Assembly: GCA_964621525.1 (NCBI GenBank) | Contig: CAZUMS010000002.1 | Location: 14,827 to 78,826 of the forward strand | Direction: 5' to 3' | DNA length: 64,000 nt | From: CAZMGV01 sp964621525 [NCBI: uncultured bacterium] | GTDB lineage: Bacteria > JAGRBM01 | Shown here: positions 25,200 to 33,404 of the stretch, one piece after another | How the letters are laid out: each line of letters opens with the position of its first letter | Position numbering within the stretch: the first letter of the stretch is position 1 | The notes under the pieces: model-generated | The model's input: only the letters and a program-made list of their open reading frames with translations | What the model was told of the DNA's origin: nothing | The model's database searches: none | Program-made: the position numbers and the translations under genes

Positions 25200-26042
25200 T
25201 TACTGGTCGGACTCGATCTGCTTGAGATCGGCCTGGGCTTTCGTCCTGAACGGCGAGTCCGGATACCGCTTGATGAGCTTCTTGTAGAACGCGACGGCGG
25301 TATCCTTCGTTCCCTTCTCGAGGAACGAGCGGCCCTCGAAATAGAGGGCCTCGGCGGCTTCGGGGAATTCAGGGAACTTCTTGGCCACTTCGTCGAAGGC
25401 GAGGATGGCGTCGCTGTATGCTTTCTGCCGGAAATGCAGGTGGCCGTTCAGAAGCTGTGCCTGCGCCTTCTCGCGCGGCGAAGGATCGCGGGACAGAACG
25501 GCGTCGATCGCCTCCTTGGCCTTGACCCATTCTCCGGCCTGGATGCTGGCCATGATCATCGTGAAGGCGTCGTTGCCCTGGGGCACGGAGGCGGCGACGC
25601 TCGGCGTAATACTGGACCCCATCTCGGGGCTGCCGGCTTTTCTGGGCGCCTTGGTGCCGGGCGCAACCCGTTCAAGGGCTGCGAGCCGGGCTTGTTCCTG
25701 CTTGAGCCGTTCTTCCACCTGCTGCACCCGGTTTTCCAGCACGGAGCGCTCCATCATGCCCGCTTCCTGCGTCTGGCGGATCTGTTCCAGAAGCTGGCTC
25801 TGTTCCTGGACTGTCTTCCGCATGGCATCGATGTCAGCGCGGTACTGTTCGTCCCGTGTCTGGAAATCGGCGATCTGCTTGTCGAATTTCCTGGGATCGA
25901 CCTGATCATGCTCGATCCGCAGGATTTTCTCTTCCAGCTTGCGTCCCTGGTCGGCTGCGTAGAAGCATCCGCCGGTCAGCACGAGCAGCGCCGCCACCAG
26001 CCCGGCACGGAGCGGGTTGTCATCGAGGCTCCGGTTGGGCAT
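25200..26042 (-). CDS. CpoB/YbgF-like TPR lipoprotein
   Basis: 280 residues from the ATG at 26042 (MPNRSLDDNPLRAG), which puts the hydrophobic segment and lipobox LTGGC at the right distance; the longer ORF would run into ffh. After the lipidated Cys a long coiled coil extends to about residue 160 (repeated Glu/Gln/Arg heptads). C-terminal TPRs at about 180-278 (AIDAVLSRDPSPREKAQAQLL; AFDEVAKKFPEFPEAAEALY) match the YbgF/CpoB family, which links cell-wall synthesis to outer-membrane constriction. No tol-pal genes are nearby. Confidence 0.8.
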   Translation of the reverse strand: MPNRSLDDNPLRAGLVAALLVLTGGCFYAADQGRKLEEKILRIEHDQVDPRKFDKQIADFQTRDEQYRADIDAMRKTVQEQSQLLEQIRQTQEAGMMERSVLENRVQQVEERLKQEQARLAALERVAPGTKAPRKAGSPEMGSSITPSVAASVPQGNDAFTMIMASIQAGEWVKAKEAIDAVLSRDPSPREKAQAQLLNGHLHFRQKAYSDAILAFDEVAKKFPEFPEAAEALYFEGRSFLEKGTKDTAVAFYKKLIKRYPDSPFRTKAQADLKQIESDQ

Positions 26043-26115
26043 GGTTGCGGGCCGCCGGTTTCCGTGGTCCAGTTCTGGGGAGGCCGGATGATGATGAAGT
26101 GATGCTGGAGCGTGC

Positions 26116-27495
26116 ATGTTCGAATCCCTGAGCGATCGTCTGAATAGTGCCGTGAGGACTCTCACCGGTAAGGCCCGTCTTTCGGAAAAGAACATCGACG
26201 AGGTTCTCGGCCAGGTCCGGACCAGCCTCCTTGAGGCCGATGTCAATTTTCACGTCGTGCGTGATCTGGTCAAGCGGTTACGCGAAAAATCGCTGGGTAC
26301 GGAGGTTCCTCCGGGCATCGAGCCGGCCGAGATGTTCCTCAAGATCGTCTACGACGAACTGGTGGAGCTGCTGGGCGGCGGCGACCCTGAACTGAACCTT
26401 AAGGTCCAGCCTCCGGCGGTCATCATGCTCGTGGGCCTCCAGGGCTCCGGCAAGACCACCTCCACCGGCAAGCTGGCCCGGTATCTCAGGGACGACCTCG
26501 GCCGGAAACCGTACCTCGTCCCGGCGGACGTCTACCGGCCGGCCGCCGTCGAGCAGCTGAAGACCCTGGGCCGCCAGCTTGGCATCCCGGTACACGACAC
26601 CCCCGCCCAGGGGGCCGATCCGGTGGCCCAGTCGAAGGCCGCCGTCGAGGAAGCCCGTCAGCTCGGCTACGACACGGTGCTGGTCGATACCGCCGGCCGC
26701 CTGCAGATCGACGAAGAACTGATGCAGGAACTCGACCGGATGCGGGACACCCTGAAACCGCACGAGATCCTGTTCGTCGCCGACGCCATGACGGGCCAGG
26801 AAGCGGTCAACGTTGTCAAGGAGTTCCACGGACGGCTCGATCTGGACGGCGTGATTCTCACGAAGATGGACGGCGATGCCCGCGGCGGCGCGGCCCTCTC
26901 CATCAAGTCCGTGACCGGCACCAGGGTGAAGTTCGTGGGTACCGGCGAGAAGATGGAGGCGCTCCAGCCGTTCCATCCGAGCCGGATCGCCCAGCGGATC
27001 CTTGGCATGGGCGATCTCCAGACGCTTGCCGAGAAGGCCCAGAAGGCCATCGACGTCAACACGGCGAAACGGCTCGAGACAAAGCTCACGTCCAACGAGT
27101 TCGACCTTGAGGATTTCCGGGACGCCATGCTCCAGATGAACAAGCTGGGCAGCTTCACTTCGGTGATCGGGATGATCCCGGGGCTCGGCAATGTGTTCAA
27201 GCAGGCCAAGCAGCTCCAGGGTGCCGAGGACGAGCTGAAGCGCACTCTCGCCATCATCAATTCAATGACCAATGAGGAACGCCGGGACCACACGCTGATC
27301 AACGGCAACCGGCGCAAGCGTATCGCCTCGGGCAGTGGCACCCATGTGAACGATGTGAACAAGCTGCTCAAGAACTTCATCCAGATGAAGAAGATGATGA
27401 AGCAGCTGAACAAGATGGGCCCCGCCGACATGATGAAGATGATGCAGCGGGGGCCGGGCGGGTTCCCCGGAGGGCCCGGGGGAATGGGGTTCTGA
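26116..27495 (+). CDS. ffh: Signal recognition particle protein Ffh
   Basis: 459 residues. The N domain is followed by the GTPase domain with GLQGSGKTTSTGKLA (P-loop), DTAGRLQ and TKMDGDARGG. The methionine-rich M domain (from about 330) ends in a Gly/Pro/Met-rich tail (GFPGGPGG). It binds 4.5S RNA and signal sequences for co-translational targeting. It begins the conserved ffh-rpsP-khpA-rimM-trmD-rplS series and is divergent from the cpoB-like gene with a 73-base gap. Confidence 0.97.
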   Translation: MFESLSDRLNSAVRTLTGKARLSEKNIDEVLGQVRTSLLEADVNFHVVRDLVKRLREKSLGTEVPPGIEPAEMFLKIVYDELVELLGGGDPELNLKVQPPAVIMLVGLQGSGKTTSTGKLARYLRDDLGRKPYLVPADVYRPAAVEQLKTLGRQLGIPVHDTPAQGADPVAQSKAAVEEARQLGYDTVLVDTAGRLQIDEELMQELDRMRDTLKPHEILFVADAMTGQEAVNVVKEFHGRLDLDGVILTKMDGDARGGAALSIKSVTGTRVKFVGTGEKMEALQPFHPSRIAQRILGMGDLQTLAEKAQKAIDVNTAKRLETKLTSNEFDLEDFRDAMLQMNKLGSFTSVIGMIPGLGNVFKQAKQLQGAEDELKRTLAIINSMTNEERRDHTLINGNRRKRIASGSGTHVNDVNKLLKNFIQMKKMMKQLNKMGPADMMKMMQRGPGGFPGGPGGMGF

Positions 27496-27524
27496 GGCTG
27501 CGGGGCCATAACTCCCGAAACCTC

Positions 27525-27551
27525 TTGAAATCCTTCCGGATTTCTTATAGA
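27525..27551 (+). promoter_or_regulatory. Candidate promoter of the rpsP operon
   Basis: TTGAAA (27525-27530) and TATAGA (27546-27551) are separated by 15 bases, slightly short. They lie about 110 bases upstream of rpsP, in the gap after ffh. A 7-bp hairpin (27615-27643) sits in the resulting leader. Confidence 0.42.
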
Positions 27552-27661
27552 CAAGCGGGTCCGGTGCTCCGGGATGCTCCCGGTCCACACGGAAGTTGTT
27601 GAAATTATTAGTGTTTCCGGCTGCCGAAGAAACCGCGCCGGAACCGGAGTCCTGAACGAAC

Positions 27662-27910
27662 ATGGTCGTTATCCGTCTCTCCCGTCGTGGCAACAAGAAC
27701 CGTGCAGCCTACCGTATCGTCGCGGCTGACAAGACACACCCGCGCGATGGCCGTCACCTCGAAGTGCTCGGCTCGCACATCCCGACCGGCACCCAGAAGG
27801 GTACGACGATCAACGCCGAGCGGATCACCTACTGGCTGTCCAAGGGCGCCCAGCCGTCCCCGTCCGTGGTGACGCTGCTCAAGCGCCAGGGCATCGCAGT
27901 CCCGAAGTAA
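27662..27910 (+). CDS. rpsP: 30S ribosomal protein S16
   Basis: 82 residues, the normal bacterial length. The N-terminus VVIRLSRRGNKNRAAYRIVA is diagnostic. It binds 16S rRNA early in small-subunit assembly. It lies 166 bases downstream of ffh and 64 bases upstream of khpA, in the conserved ribosome-assembly operon. Confidence 0.97.
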   Translation: MVVIRLSRRGNKNRAAYRIVAADKTHPRDGRHLEVLGSHIPTGTQKGTTINAERITYWLSKGAQPSPSVVTLLKRQGIAVPK

Positions 27911-27974
27911 CCGTCCGCGGCCGCGTATTCCGGCTGCAGCCTCCAGTCCGTACTACCCGAGGAGTGTCCGCCTC

Positions 27975-28427
27975 ATGAGCGAAACCCCCGAATCGACCGA
28001 TTCCATCCAGCCCGTTCCCGAAGCGCCGGTAATTCCGGTAAAGACGATGATTGAGGAGCTGGTCCGCGATCTTGTGGGCCAGCCCGACGCGGTCAAGGTG
28101 ACCGAGGAAGAGCGCGAGGAAGAGGGCGAACGGTTCACGCTGTACCTCCTCCATGTGGACCAGTCGGACCTCGGCAAGGTGATCGGCAAGAACGGCCGTA
28201 CGGCGCGCGCCCTGCGTGCCATGGTCAACGCACTCGCGGCCCGGCTCAAGGTCCAGGCCGAACTCGAGATATTCGAACCCGACCGCCCTGCCGGTGACGA
28301 TGAAGGCCGCGATGAACGCGGTGATGACGGTGACGAGGGCGGCGAAGGCCAGGGCGAGGACAACGGCTCCGGCGATGACGAGAACGACGCCGGTGACGAA
28401 GGCGCCGATGAAGGCGAAGGCGACTGA
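27975..28427 (+). CDS. khpA: KH-domain RNA-binding protein KhpA with acidic tail
   Basis: 150 residues, about twice the usual 75-80. The KH domain (about 40-100) contains the GxxG loop IGKNGRTARAL. It is preceded by a 17-residue Ser/Pro/Glu/Thr-rich N-terminal extension. It is followed by a tail of about 43 residues composed almost wholly of Asp, Glu and Gly (DDEGRDERGDDGDEGGEG and similar). KhpA binds RNA with KhpB and affects cell envelope growth. The tail is unusual and may mimic nucleic acid or mediate interactions. Its 3' end overlaps rimM by 20 bases. Confidence 0.9.
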   Translation: MSETPESTDSIQPVPEAPVIPVKTMIEELVRDLVGQPDAVKVTEEEREEEGERFTLYLLHVDQSDLGKVIGKNGRTARALRAMVNALAARLKVQAELEIFEPDRPAGDDEGRDERGDDGDEGGEGQGEDNGSGDDENDAGDEGADEGEGD

Positions 28428-28947
28428 CCCGGCCCAGTCCGCTCCCGGTCCCCGGCTCGTCGAGCTGGGCAAGATTGTCAAACCCCACGGCCTGAAAGGC
28501 GCGGTCAAGGCGCTGATCTGGAGCGGTTCGGACGAGAACCTGAACCTTGGCTCCATGCTCTTCGTTTTTCTCGAAGATGGAACCCGGCGGGAACTGACCC
28601 TCCGTCAGGTCGCTCCGCTCGGCAACTGCTTCCAGCTCCAGTTCGACGGTGTAGACAGTCCCGAGAAGGCTGAGCGCCTCCGCAACGGAACCCTGTTCAT
28701 TGACCGGGAGGACCTCTCCGAAGGACTTTATCTCCACGACCTGAAGGGGAAGGAAGTGTTTCTCGAGAGCGGCGAGAGCCGCGGGGTGATCAAGGACTTC
28801 TGGATCAACCCAGCCGGGCATACCTATGGCATTCTCGGTGAAGACCGGTACGTGGCGCTGTTCCTGCCCGAGGTCGAACTGATGGACGACGGCCGCGTGA
28901 TCGTGCCGCCGCGGGCGATCATCGAGGCGCCCGGCGAGGACGAATGA
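28408..28947 (+). CDS. rimM: Ribosome maturation factor RimM
   Basis: 179 residues from the ATG at 28408, which lies inside the end of khpA; the longer ORF upstream only mirrors khpA. The N-terminal domain shows LGKIVKPHGLKGAVKALI, the family hallmark. The C-terminal PRC-barrel covers about 105-175 (VFLESGESRGVIKDFW; LPEVELMDDGRVIVPP). RimM assists 30S maturation around S19. It overlaps trmD by 4 bases at its end. Confidence 0.93.
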   Translation: MKAKATDPAQSAPGPRLVELGKIVKPHGLKGAVKALIWSGSDENLNLGSMLFVFLEDGTRRELTLRQVAPLGNCFQLQFDGVDSPEKAERLRNGTLFIDREDLSEGLYLHDLKGKEVFLESGESRGVIKDFWINPAGHTYGILGEDRYVALFLPEVELMDDGRVIVPPRAIIEAPGEDE

Positions 28948-29687
28948 TCCGGTTCGACATTGTGACGCTGTTCCCGGAAGCATTTTCGGGGTGGAGCGAG
29001 CATTCGATTCTGGGCCGCGCCCGGAAGAAGAATCTCGCCGATATCCGCCTTCATAATCTTCGTGATTTTGCGGGCAACAGGCACGACCGCGTAGACGACC
29101 GCCCGTTCGGCGGCGGAGGCGGCATGGTGCTCCAGGCCCCTCCGGTGCTGGCCCAGATCCGGGCGCTTGGGCTTGCGGCGGGTAATCCGCTGCTGGTCAT
29201 GTCGGCCTCCGGCGAGCCGTGGACCGATTCAATGGCGCGGCAATATGCAGGAACGGACCGGCTCGCGATCCTCTGCGGGCACTATGAAGGCATCGACCAG
29301 CGGGCCATCGATCTGCTCGGGGGCCGCGAAATCTCGGTGGGGGATTTCGTCCTCACGGGCGGCGAGCTTCCGGCCATGTGCGTCGTCGATTCGGTCGTCC
29401 GGCTTCGTCCCGGCGTACTCGGCAATGACGAATCGCTCGCCGCCGAAAGCCACAAGGAGGGCCTCCTCGAGGGCCCCCAGTACACCCGCCCGGAGGTCGT
29501 GGAAGGGGTTTCCGTTCCGGAGGTGCTGCTGTCGGGCGATCATGGCCGCACGGCCCGGTACCGCCGGGAGGAGTCCCTGCGCCGCACGCTGGAACGCCGT
29601 CCGGAACTTCTCCGGGCGGCGGCCGCCGCCGGGCGCCTTTCGGCGGACGATCTGCGGTATCTGGGGGCTCTGGGATTCCGTCCCTGA
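28944..29687 (+). CDS. trmD: tRNA (guanine37-N1)-methyltransferase TrmD
   Basis: 247 residues, normal length. SPOUT-fold methyltransferase that makes m1G37. MIRFDIVTLFPEAFSG opens it; DDRPFGGGGGMVLQAPP and the knot region LCGHYEGIDQRAIDLL are diagnostic. It starts within the rimM stop (ATGA). rplS follows after 156 bases with its own likely promoter. Confidence 0.97.
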   Translation: MIRFDIVTLFPEAFSGWSEHSILGRARKKNLADIRLHNLRDFAGNRHDRVDDRPFGGGGGMVLQAPPVLAQIRALGLAAGNPLLVMSASGEPWTDSMARQYAGTDRLAILCGHYEGIDQRAIDLLGGREISVGDFVLTGGELPAMCVVDSVVRLRPGVLGNDESLAAESHKEGLLEGPQYTRPEVVEGVSVPEVLLSGDHGRTARYRREESLRRTLERRPELLRAAAAAGRLSADDLRYLGALGFRP

Positions 29688-29751
29688 GGGGTTCCGGGAA
29701 GGCCGTCTAAGTCCCTGAAACCACAAGGCTAAGCGAGAAGGTAAAGGGCGC

Positions 29752-29780
29752 TTGACTCGCCCGCCGTATGGTGTAAACAA
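29752..29780 (+). promoter_or_regulatory. Weak candidate promoter of rplS
   Basis: TTGACT (29752-29757) is a good -35 box. The -10 is poor: TAAACA at 29774-29779 with 16-base spacing. The position, about 65 bases upstream of rplS in a 156-base gap, supports a promoter here. Confidence 0.33.
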
Positions 29781-29843
29781 GCGCGCCTTCATGAGGGCCC
29801 CGGCGGCAGTCCGCCGGAGTCTCGCAAGACCGGGAATAACGCT

Positions 29844-30329
29844 ATGTCGACGAATGCAATTATCCAGAAGATCGAAGCCGAACAGATCAAGGGCGACCGC
29901 CTGAAGCCTGCCGGCAAGCGCAACCGCGTGAAGGAAACCTTCCGTCCGGGCTCCACCGTCAGGGTGCACACCCGCATCAAGGAAGGCGACAAGGAACGCG
30001 TCCAGATTTTCGAAGGCGTCGTGATCGCCTGCTCGGGCCGCGGCCTTCAGCGGGTGTTCAAGGTCCGCAAGGTCTCCTTCGGCGTCGGCGTCGAGCGTAC
30101 GTTCCCGCTGCACTCGCCGTGGATCGAGAAGATCGAGGTCCGGCTCGAGGGCGAAGTCCGGCGCGGCAAGCTTTACTACCTGCGCGACCTGTCGGGCCGC
30201 GCCGCCAAGATCCGCGAGAAGCGCGGTGCCGAGGCGTTCCGTAAGGTGCTCGGTCTCGACCAGCCGCCGGCCGATGCGGCGGACGCTCCGGCTGCCGAGC
30301 CGGCCCCCGAAGCGCCGAAGCCGAACTGA
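29844..30329 (+). CDS. rplS: 50S ribosomal protein L19
   Basis: 161 residues; the usual core is about 115. The core shows [16 protein letters not shown] and [20 protein letters not shown]. The extra C-terminal 45 residues carry the normal [15 protein letters not shown] block followed by an Ala/Pro/Glu-rich tail (about 140-161), a lineage-specific extension. L19 sits at the subunit interface. A GC hairpin follows at 30352-30382. Confidence 0.97.
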   Translation: MSTNAIIQKIEAEQIKGDRLKPAGKRNRVKETFRPGSTVRVHTRIKEGDKERVQIFEGVVIACSGRGLQRVFKVRKVSFGVGVERTFPLHSPWIEKIEVRLEGEVRRGKLYYLRDLSGRAAKIREKRGAEAFRKVLGLDQPPADAADAPAAEPAPEAPKPN

Positions 30330-30351
30330 CCGGTTTCCTGCCCCGTTCGAC

Positions 30352-30382
30352 CAGCCCCGGAGTGCGGAAGCATCCGGGGCTG
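30352..30382 (+). terminator. Hairpin after rplS, possible terminator
   Basis: A 10-bp perfect stem (CAGCCCCGGA / TCCGGGGCTG) with an 11-base loop lies 22 bases after the rplS stop. The sequence that follows (AGTCTTGT) is only weakly T-rich, so it may attenuate rather than fully terminate. Confidence 0.45.
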
Positions 30383-30552
30383 AGTCTTGTACGGCTCCAT
30401 TCCGAAGTAGTTTTGACCGTATTCACGGGATAGAATCCTCCCGCTGGGACGAGGTGCTGGGCCGAATACCCTGGAGCAGGGGCCGCGCTTCTGCCGTTCC
30501 GGCAGGGGAGCAGCCGGAACCGCCGGGTTCCGGCTCGGTAAGGACCGCTATC

Positions 30553-32391
30553 GTGCAGATCATCGAATTCGTGGTTCAGGGGGTCCGCAGGTTCAAGGAC
30601 TCCTTCAAGATCCAGGCAAAGCCGGGCCTCGTCATGCTCGTCGGGGGAAACGAATCCGGCAAGACCACCGTTCTCGACGCGCTCGAAGCGTCGCTGTTTC
30701 CGTCCAGTTCACAGCTTTCCTCGGAACTCACGAGCTGGGACACCCCTGACGTTTCCCGTGCGGCCGTCGTCTTCCGGGCGGGACCGGAGCAGGAGACATT
30801 CCGGATTGTCCGGGATTTTGTGAAGGGAGCCTCGTCGCTCTCGAAACTGGATCCGGCGGCCAAAAAATTCGCGCCCATCACGAGCGATGCGGGCCAGATC
30901 GAAACCGAACTGCTGAATCTCGGCGTTCCTCCCCTCGAGGTTTATCAGACCCTGTGCAATCTCAGGCATCTGGACAGCGAGGCCGCCGGGGCGAAATCCG
31001 CCTTCGGCGGCGCTCCATCGGACGAACTGGCGCTGCTCCCGCCCGAAGAGAAAGAACGCAAGATCGCCGAGATCAAGGAGGCCCTCGAAGCGGCCGGCAA
31101 GCTCGACAAGCTGCAGTTCGAACTGGATGGTCTCGAGGGCCATAAGTTCGATCTCCAGAACAAGGTGAAGCGCGTCGACGAGATGGACGCGAATGCGAAG
31201 AAGGCTGCCGCCGCCCTCGACAAGCCCGAATTCGACACCCTGGCGGGCATCTCGAAAGAGCAGGAAGAGCGGATCCGCAATTATGACGAAAAGTCGGGGG
31301 AACGGAAGCGCGAGATCAATCATCTCGAAAACCTCGTGCTCGCGCAGCACCAGGAAGCTGACGCAGCCCGCCGGAAGAAAATACCCGTCTTCAAGCATCC
31401 GATCGTGATGGGCGGAGCGGGACTGATCTTCGCGAGCATCGTACTGATGGTTTTCCTCATGTCCCAGGACAATCCGCATGCGTCGAAGTCGGTGCTCCTC
31501 ATCATGATCGGCGGCGGTATCATCGGTTTCGGTTATCTCAACTGGATGAAGCAGATGTCCGAGCTGGACGGAATCATCGCCAAGCCGGAAAAGACCGAGC
31601 AGCAGAAGCTCCAGAGCCAGCGCAAGTACGAACTCGAGGCCGCCGATGTCATGTCGATCCTGAGGCGGCTCGACGCCGACCGGCCGGGCGAAATTCTCGA
31701 ACGTCTGGCCGTCTACAAGAAGCAGAAAGGGCAGGCGGACAAGCTCAGGGACGAGGCCGATACGGCGAAGAAGGACCCGGAATACTTGGAGGCTTCGGGC
31801 GGCATCAAGGAAGTGACCGAGAAGATCCGGGCCACGCAGGCCGAGATCAAACGCCTCGGCGCCGCGGCGTCCATCGACCCCGGCGAACTCCGCCGTCAGC
31901 TCGACCGGCTCCAGGGTTCGTCGGGAAAGAGCGGCGGAATCGCCGGCGTGGGGGCTGGGCGCCTCATCGCCGCCGCCTGCAACTATCTGGACGAAGGGGC
32001 CGACGTGCTCGCAGCGGCTGTCTCGCCGCGGACGTCAGCTCACCTCCAGACGATCACGGAGAACCGGTATTCGCTCGTGACCCTTTCGGGAGACGGCTCA
32101 GCGGCGTTAAAGCACATTCCCACGTCCCGGGAGCGCCAGCTCGGAGAAGTGAGCCCGAGCGTTCTGAACGCCTTCCAGTTCGCCCTTCATTCAACGCTGA
32201 TCGAATACATCTCGGAGAAGAAGGAAAAGCTGCCGCTTCTCGTGGACTCGGGCACGGGTGGCCTAGACGACAAGTGGCTCGCCGGGGTCCTGCGGGCTTT
32301 CAAGGCGGTCGGGGCGAAATCCCAGATCGTGATGACCACGAGCCGCAGCCAGCTCGCCTCCATGGCCGATCTCGCGCTGAAGCTCCCCTGA
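30553..32391 (+). CDS. Membrane-spanning SMC/YhaN-like AAA ATPase
   Basis: 612 residues from a GTG at 30553 preceded by AAGGA at 8-base spacing; the frame is open upstream but overlaps rplS in another frame. The ABC-type ATPase head is split. Walker A GGNESGKTT is at about 31-39, coiled coil at about 160-280, and two membrane helices at about 284-304 and 312-331 replace a hinge. A second coiled coil follows to about 450. The C-terminal half ends with LLVDSGTGGLDD near 560, a Walker B in which the usual Glu after the Asp is Ser. The architecture resembles Bacillus YhaN. It lies between rplS and rnhB. Function unknown. Confidence 0.82.
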   Translation: MQIIEFVVQGVRRFKDSFKIQAKPGLVMLVGGNESGKTTVLDALEASLFPSSSQLSSELTSWDTPDVSRAAVVFRAGPEQETFRIVRDFVKGASSLSKLDPAAKKFAPITSDAGQIETELLNLGVPPLEVYQTLCNLRHLDSEAAGAKSAFGGAPSDELALLPPEEKERKIAEIKEALEAAGKLDKLQFELDGLEGHKFDLQNKVKRVDEMDANAKKAAAALDKPEFDTLAGISKEQEERIRNYDEKSGERKREINHLENLVLAQHQEADAARRKKIPVFKHPIVMGGAGLIFASIVLMVFLMSQDNPHASKSVLLIMIGGGIIGFGYLNWMKQMSELDGIIAKPEKTEQQKLQSQRKYELEAADVMSILRRLDADRPGEILERLAVYKKQKGQADKLRDEADTAKKDPEYLEASGGIKEVTEKIRATQAEIKRLGAAASIDPGELRRQLDRLQGSSGKSGGIAGVGAGRLIAAACNYLDEGADVLAAAVSPRTSAHLQTITENRYSLVTLSGDGSAALKHIPTSRERQLGEVSPSVLNAFQFALHSTLIEYISEKKEKLPLLVDSGTGGLDDKWLAGVLRAFKAVGAKSQIVMTTSRSQLASMADLALKLP

Positions 32392-32403
32392 CAGGCAGGT
32401 CCC

Positions 32404-33021
32404 ATGCCGCTCGATCCCGCCTTCGACCGCCAGTTCAAGATCGAACTCGCCGGGGGCAGTTTTATCGCCGGAGTGGACGAGGCGGGCCGGGGGCCCCTTG
32501 CCGGCCCTGTCGTGGCGGCGGCCGTGATTCTGGACCCGGACGGGCCGCCCATCGAGGGCCTCGACGATTCCAAGGCCCTTGACCATGAGCACCGGGAGAC
32601 GCTGGAACCCCTGATCCGGGCGCGGGCGCTGTCGTTCGCCGTTCGCGAGGCCACTGTCGCGGAGATCGACCGGCACAATATCCTTCGGGCGTCGCTTATC
32701 GCCATGCGCCGGGCCATCGAGGCGCTCGCGCTCCCGGTGGGGCTCGCTCTCATCGACGGCAACAAGCTGACCGATGCGCTGGTGCGCCAGAAAGCCATCG
32801 TGAAGGGGGACGGGAAAAGCCCGTCCATTGCCGCGGCGAGCATTCTTGCCAAGGTTCACCGGGACCGTCTCATGATCGAGCTTGCCCGGAAATTTCCCGT
32901 CTACGGGTTCGAGCGGCACAAGGGCTACCCGACGGAAGTTCACCGCGAGGCGATTCGTCTCAACGGTCCGTGCGAAATCCACCGGCGGACGTTCTCGGGC
33001 GTGAAGGAATACCTCCGGTGA
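32404..33021 (+). CDS. rnhB: Ribonuclease HII
   Basis: 205 residues. It removes ribonucleotides from DNA. Catalytic acidic residues appear in GVDEAGRGPLAGPV and LIDGNK, with DSKAL and SPSIAAASILAKVHRD as family blocks. It starts 12 bases after the ATPase gene. Its TGA overlaps the GTG start of yraN by 4 bases. The rplS-rnhB-yraN order is widely conserved in proteobacteria, here interrupted by the ATPase. Confidence 0.96.
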   Translation: MPLDPAFDRQFKIELAGGSFIAGVDEAGRGPLAGPVVAAAVILDPDGPPIEGLDDSKALDHEHRETLEPLIRARALSFAVREATVAEIDRHNILRASLIAMRRAIEALALPVGLALIDGNKLTDALVRQKAIVKGDGKSPSIAAASILAKVHRDRLMIELARKFPVYGFERHKGYPTEVHREAIRLNGPCEIHRRTFSGVKEYLR

Positions 33022-33404
33022 AAGCGGACGAATCCGTACCGGCGAAAGACCCTCGCCGGGAGACCGGCCGGGCCGGAGAAGACCTGGCGGTCCGGTACCT
33101 CCAGGAGCAGGGTTACCGGATCGTCGAGCGCAACTGGCGCTGCCGGATGGGCGAAATCGATATTGTGGCGAAGGACGGACCGGTACTGGTGATCATCGAG
33201 GTGCGGTCGAAACGGGGCATCAGCCACGGCAGCGGCCTCGAGTCCGTCTCGGGGCGCAAGCTCGCGAAACTGACGGGCCTCGCCGAGCTCTATCTCGTCA
33301 TGGAAAAAATCAGTAACGTCCCGGTTCGGCTGGACGTGGTCAGCATCGTATTCGACGGCGAAAAGACTCCGAAGCTCGAACACGTCAAGAACATCACTGG
33401 TTAA
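33018..33404 (+). CDS. YraN-family (UPF0102) endonuclease-like protein
   Basis: 128 residues from the GTG overlapping the rnhB stop; a longer in-frame start inside rnhB is unlikely. Motifs GEDLAVRYLQEQGYRIVERNW and GEIDIVAKDG...IIEVRSKRG follow the restriction-endonuclease-like fold (Asp and Glu-x-Lys/Arg). The family is found beside rnhB and its function is unsettled. Its 3' end overlaps the convergent beta-CASP-like gene by 4 bases. Confidence 0.9.
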   Translation: MKADESVPAKDPRRETGRAGEDLAVRYLQEQGYRIVERNWRCRMGEIDIVAKDGPVLVIIEVRSKRGISHGSGLESVSGRKLAKLTGLAELYLVMEKISNVPVRLDVVSIVFDGEKTPKLEHVKNITG

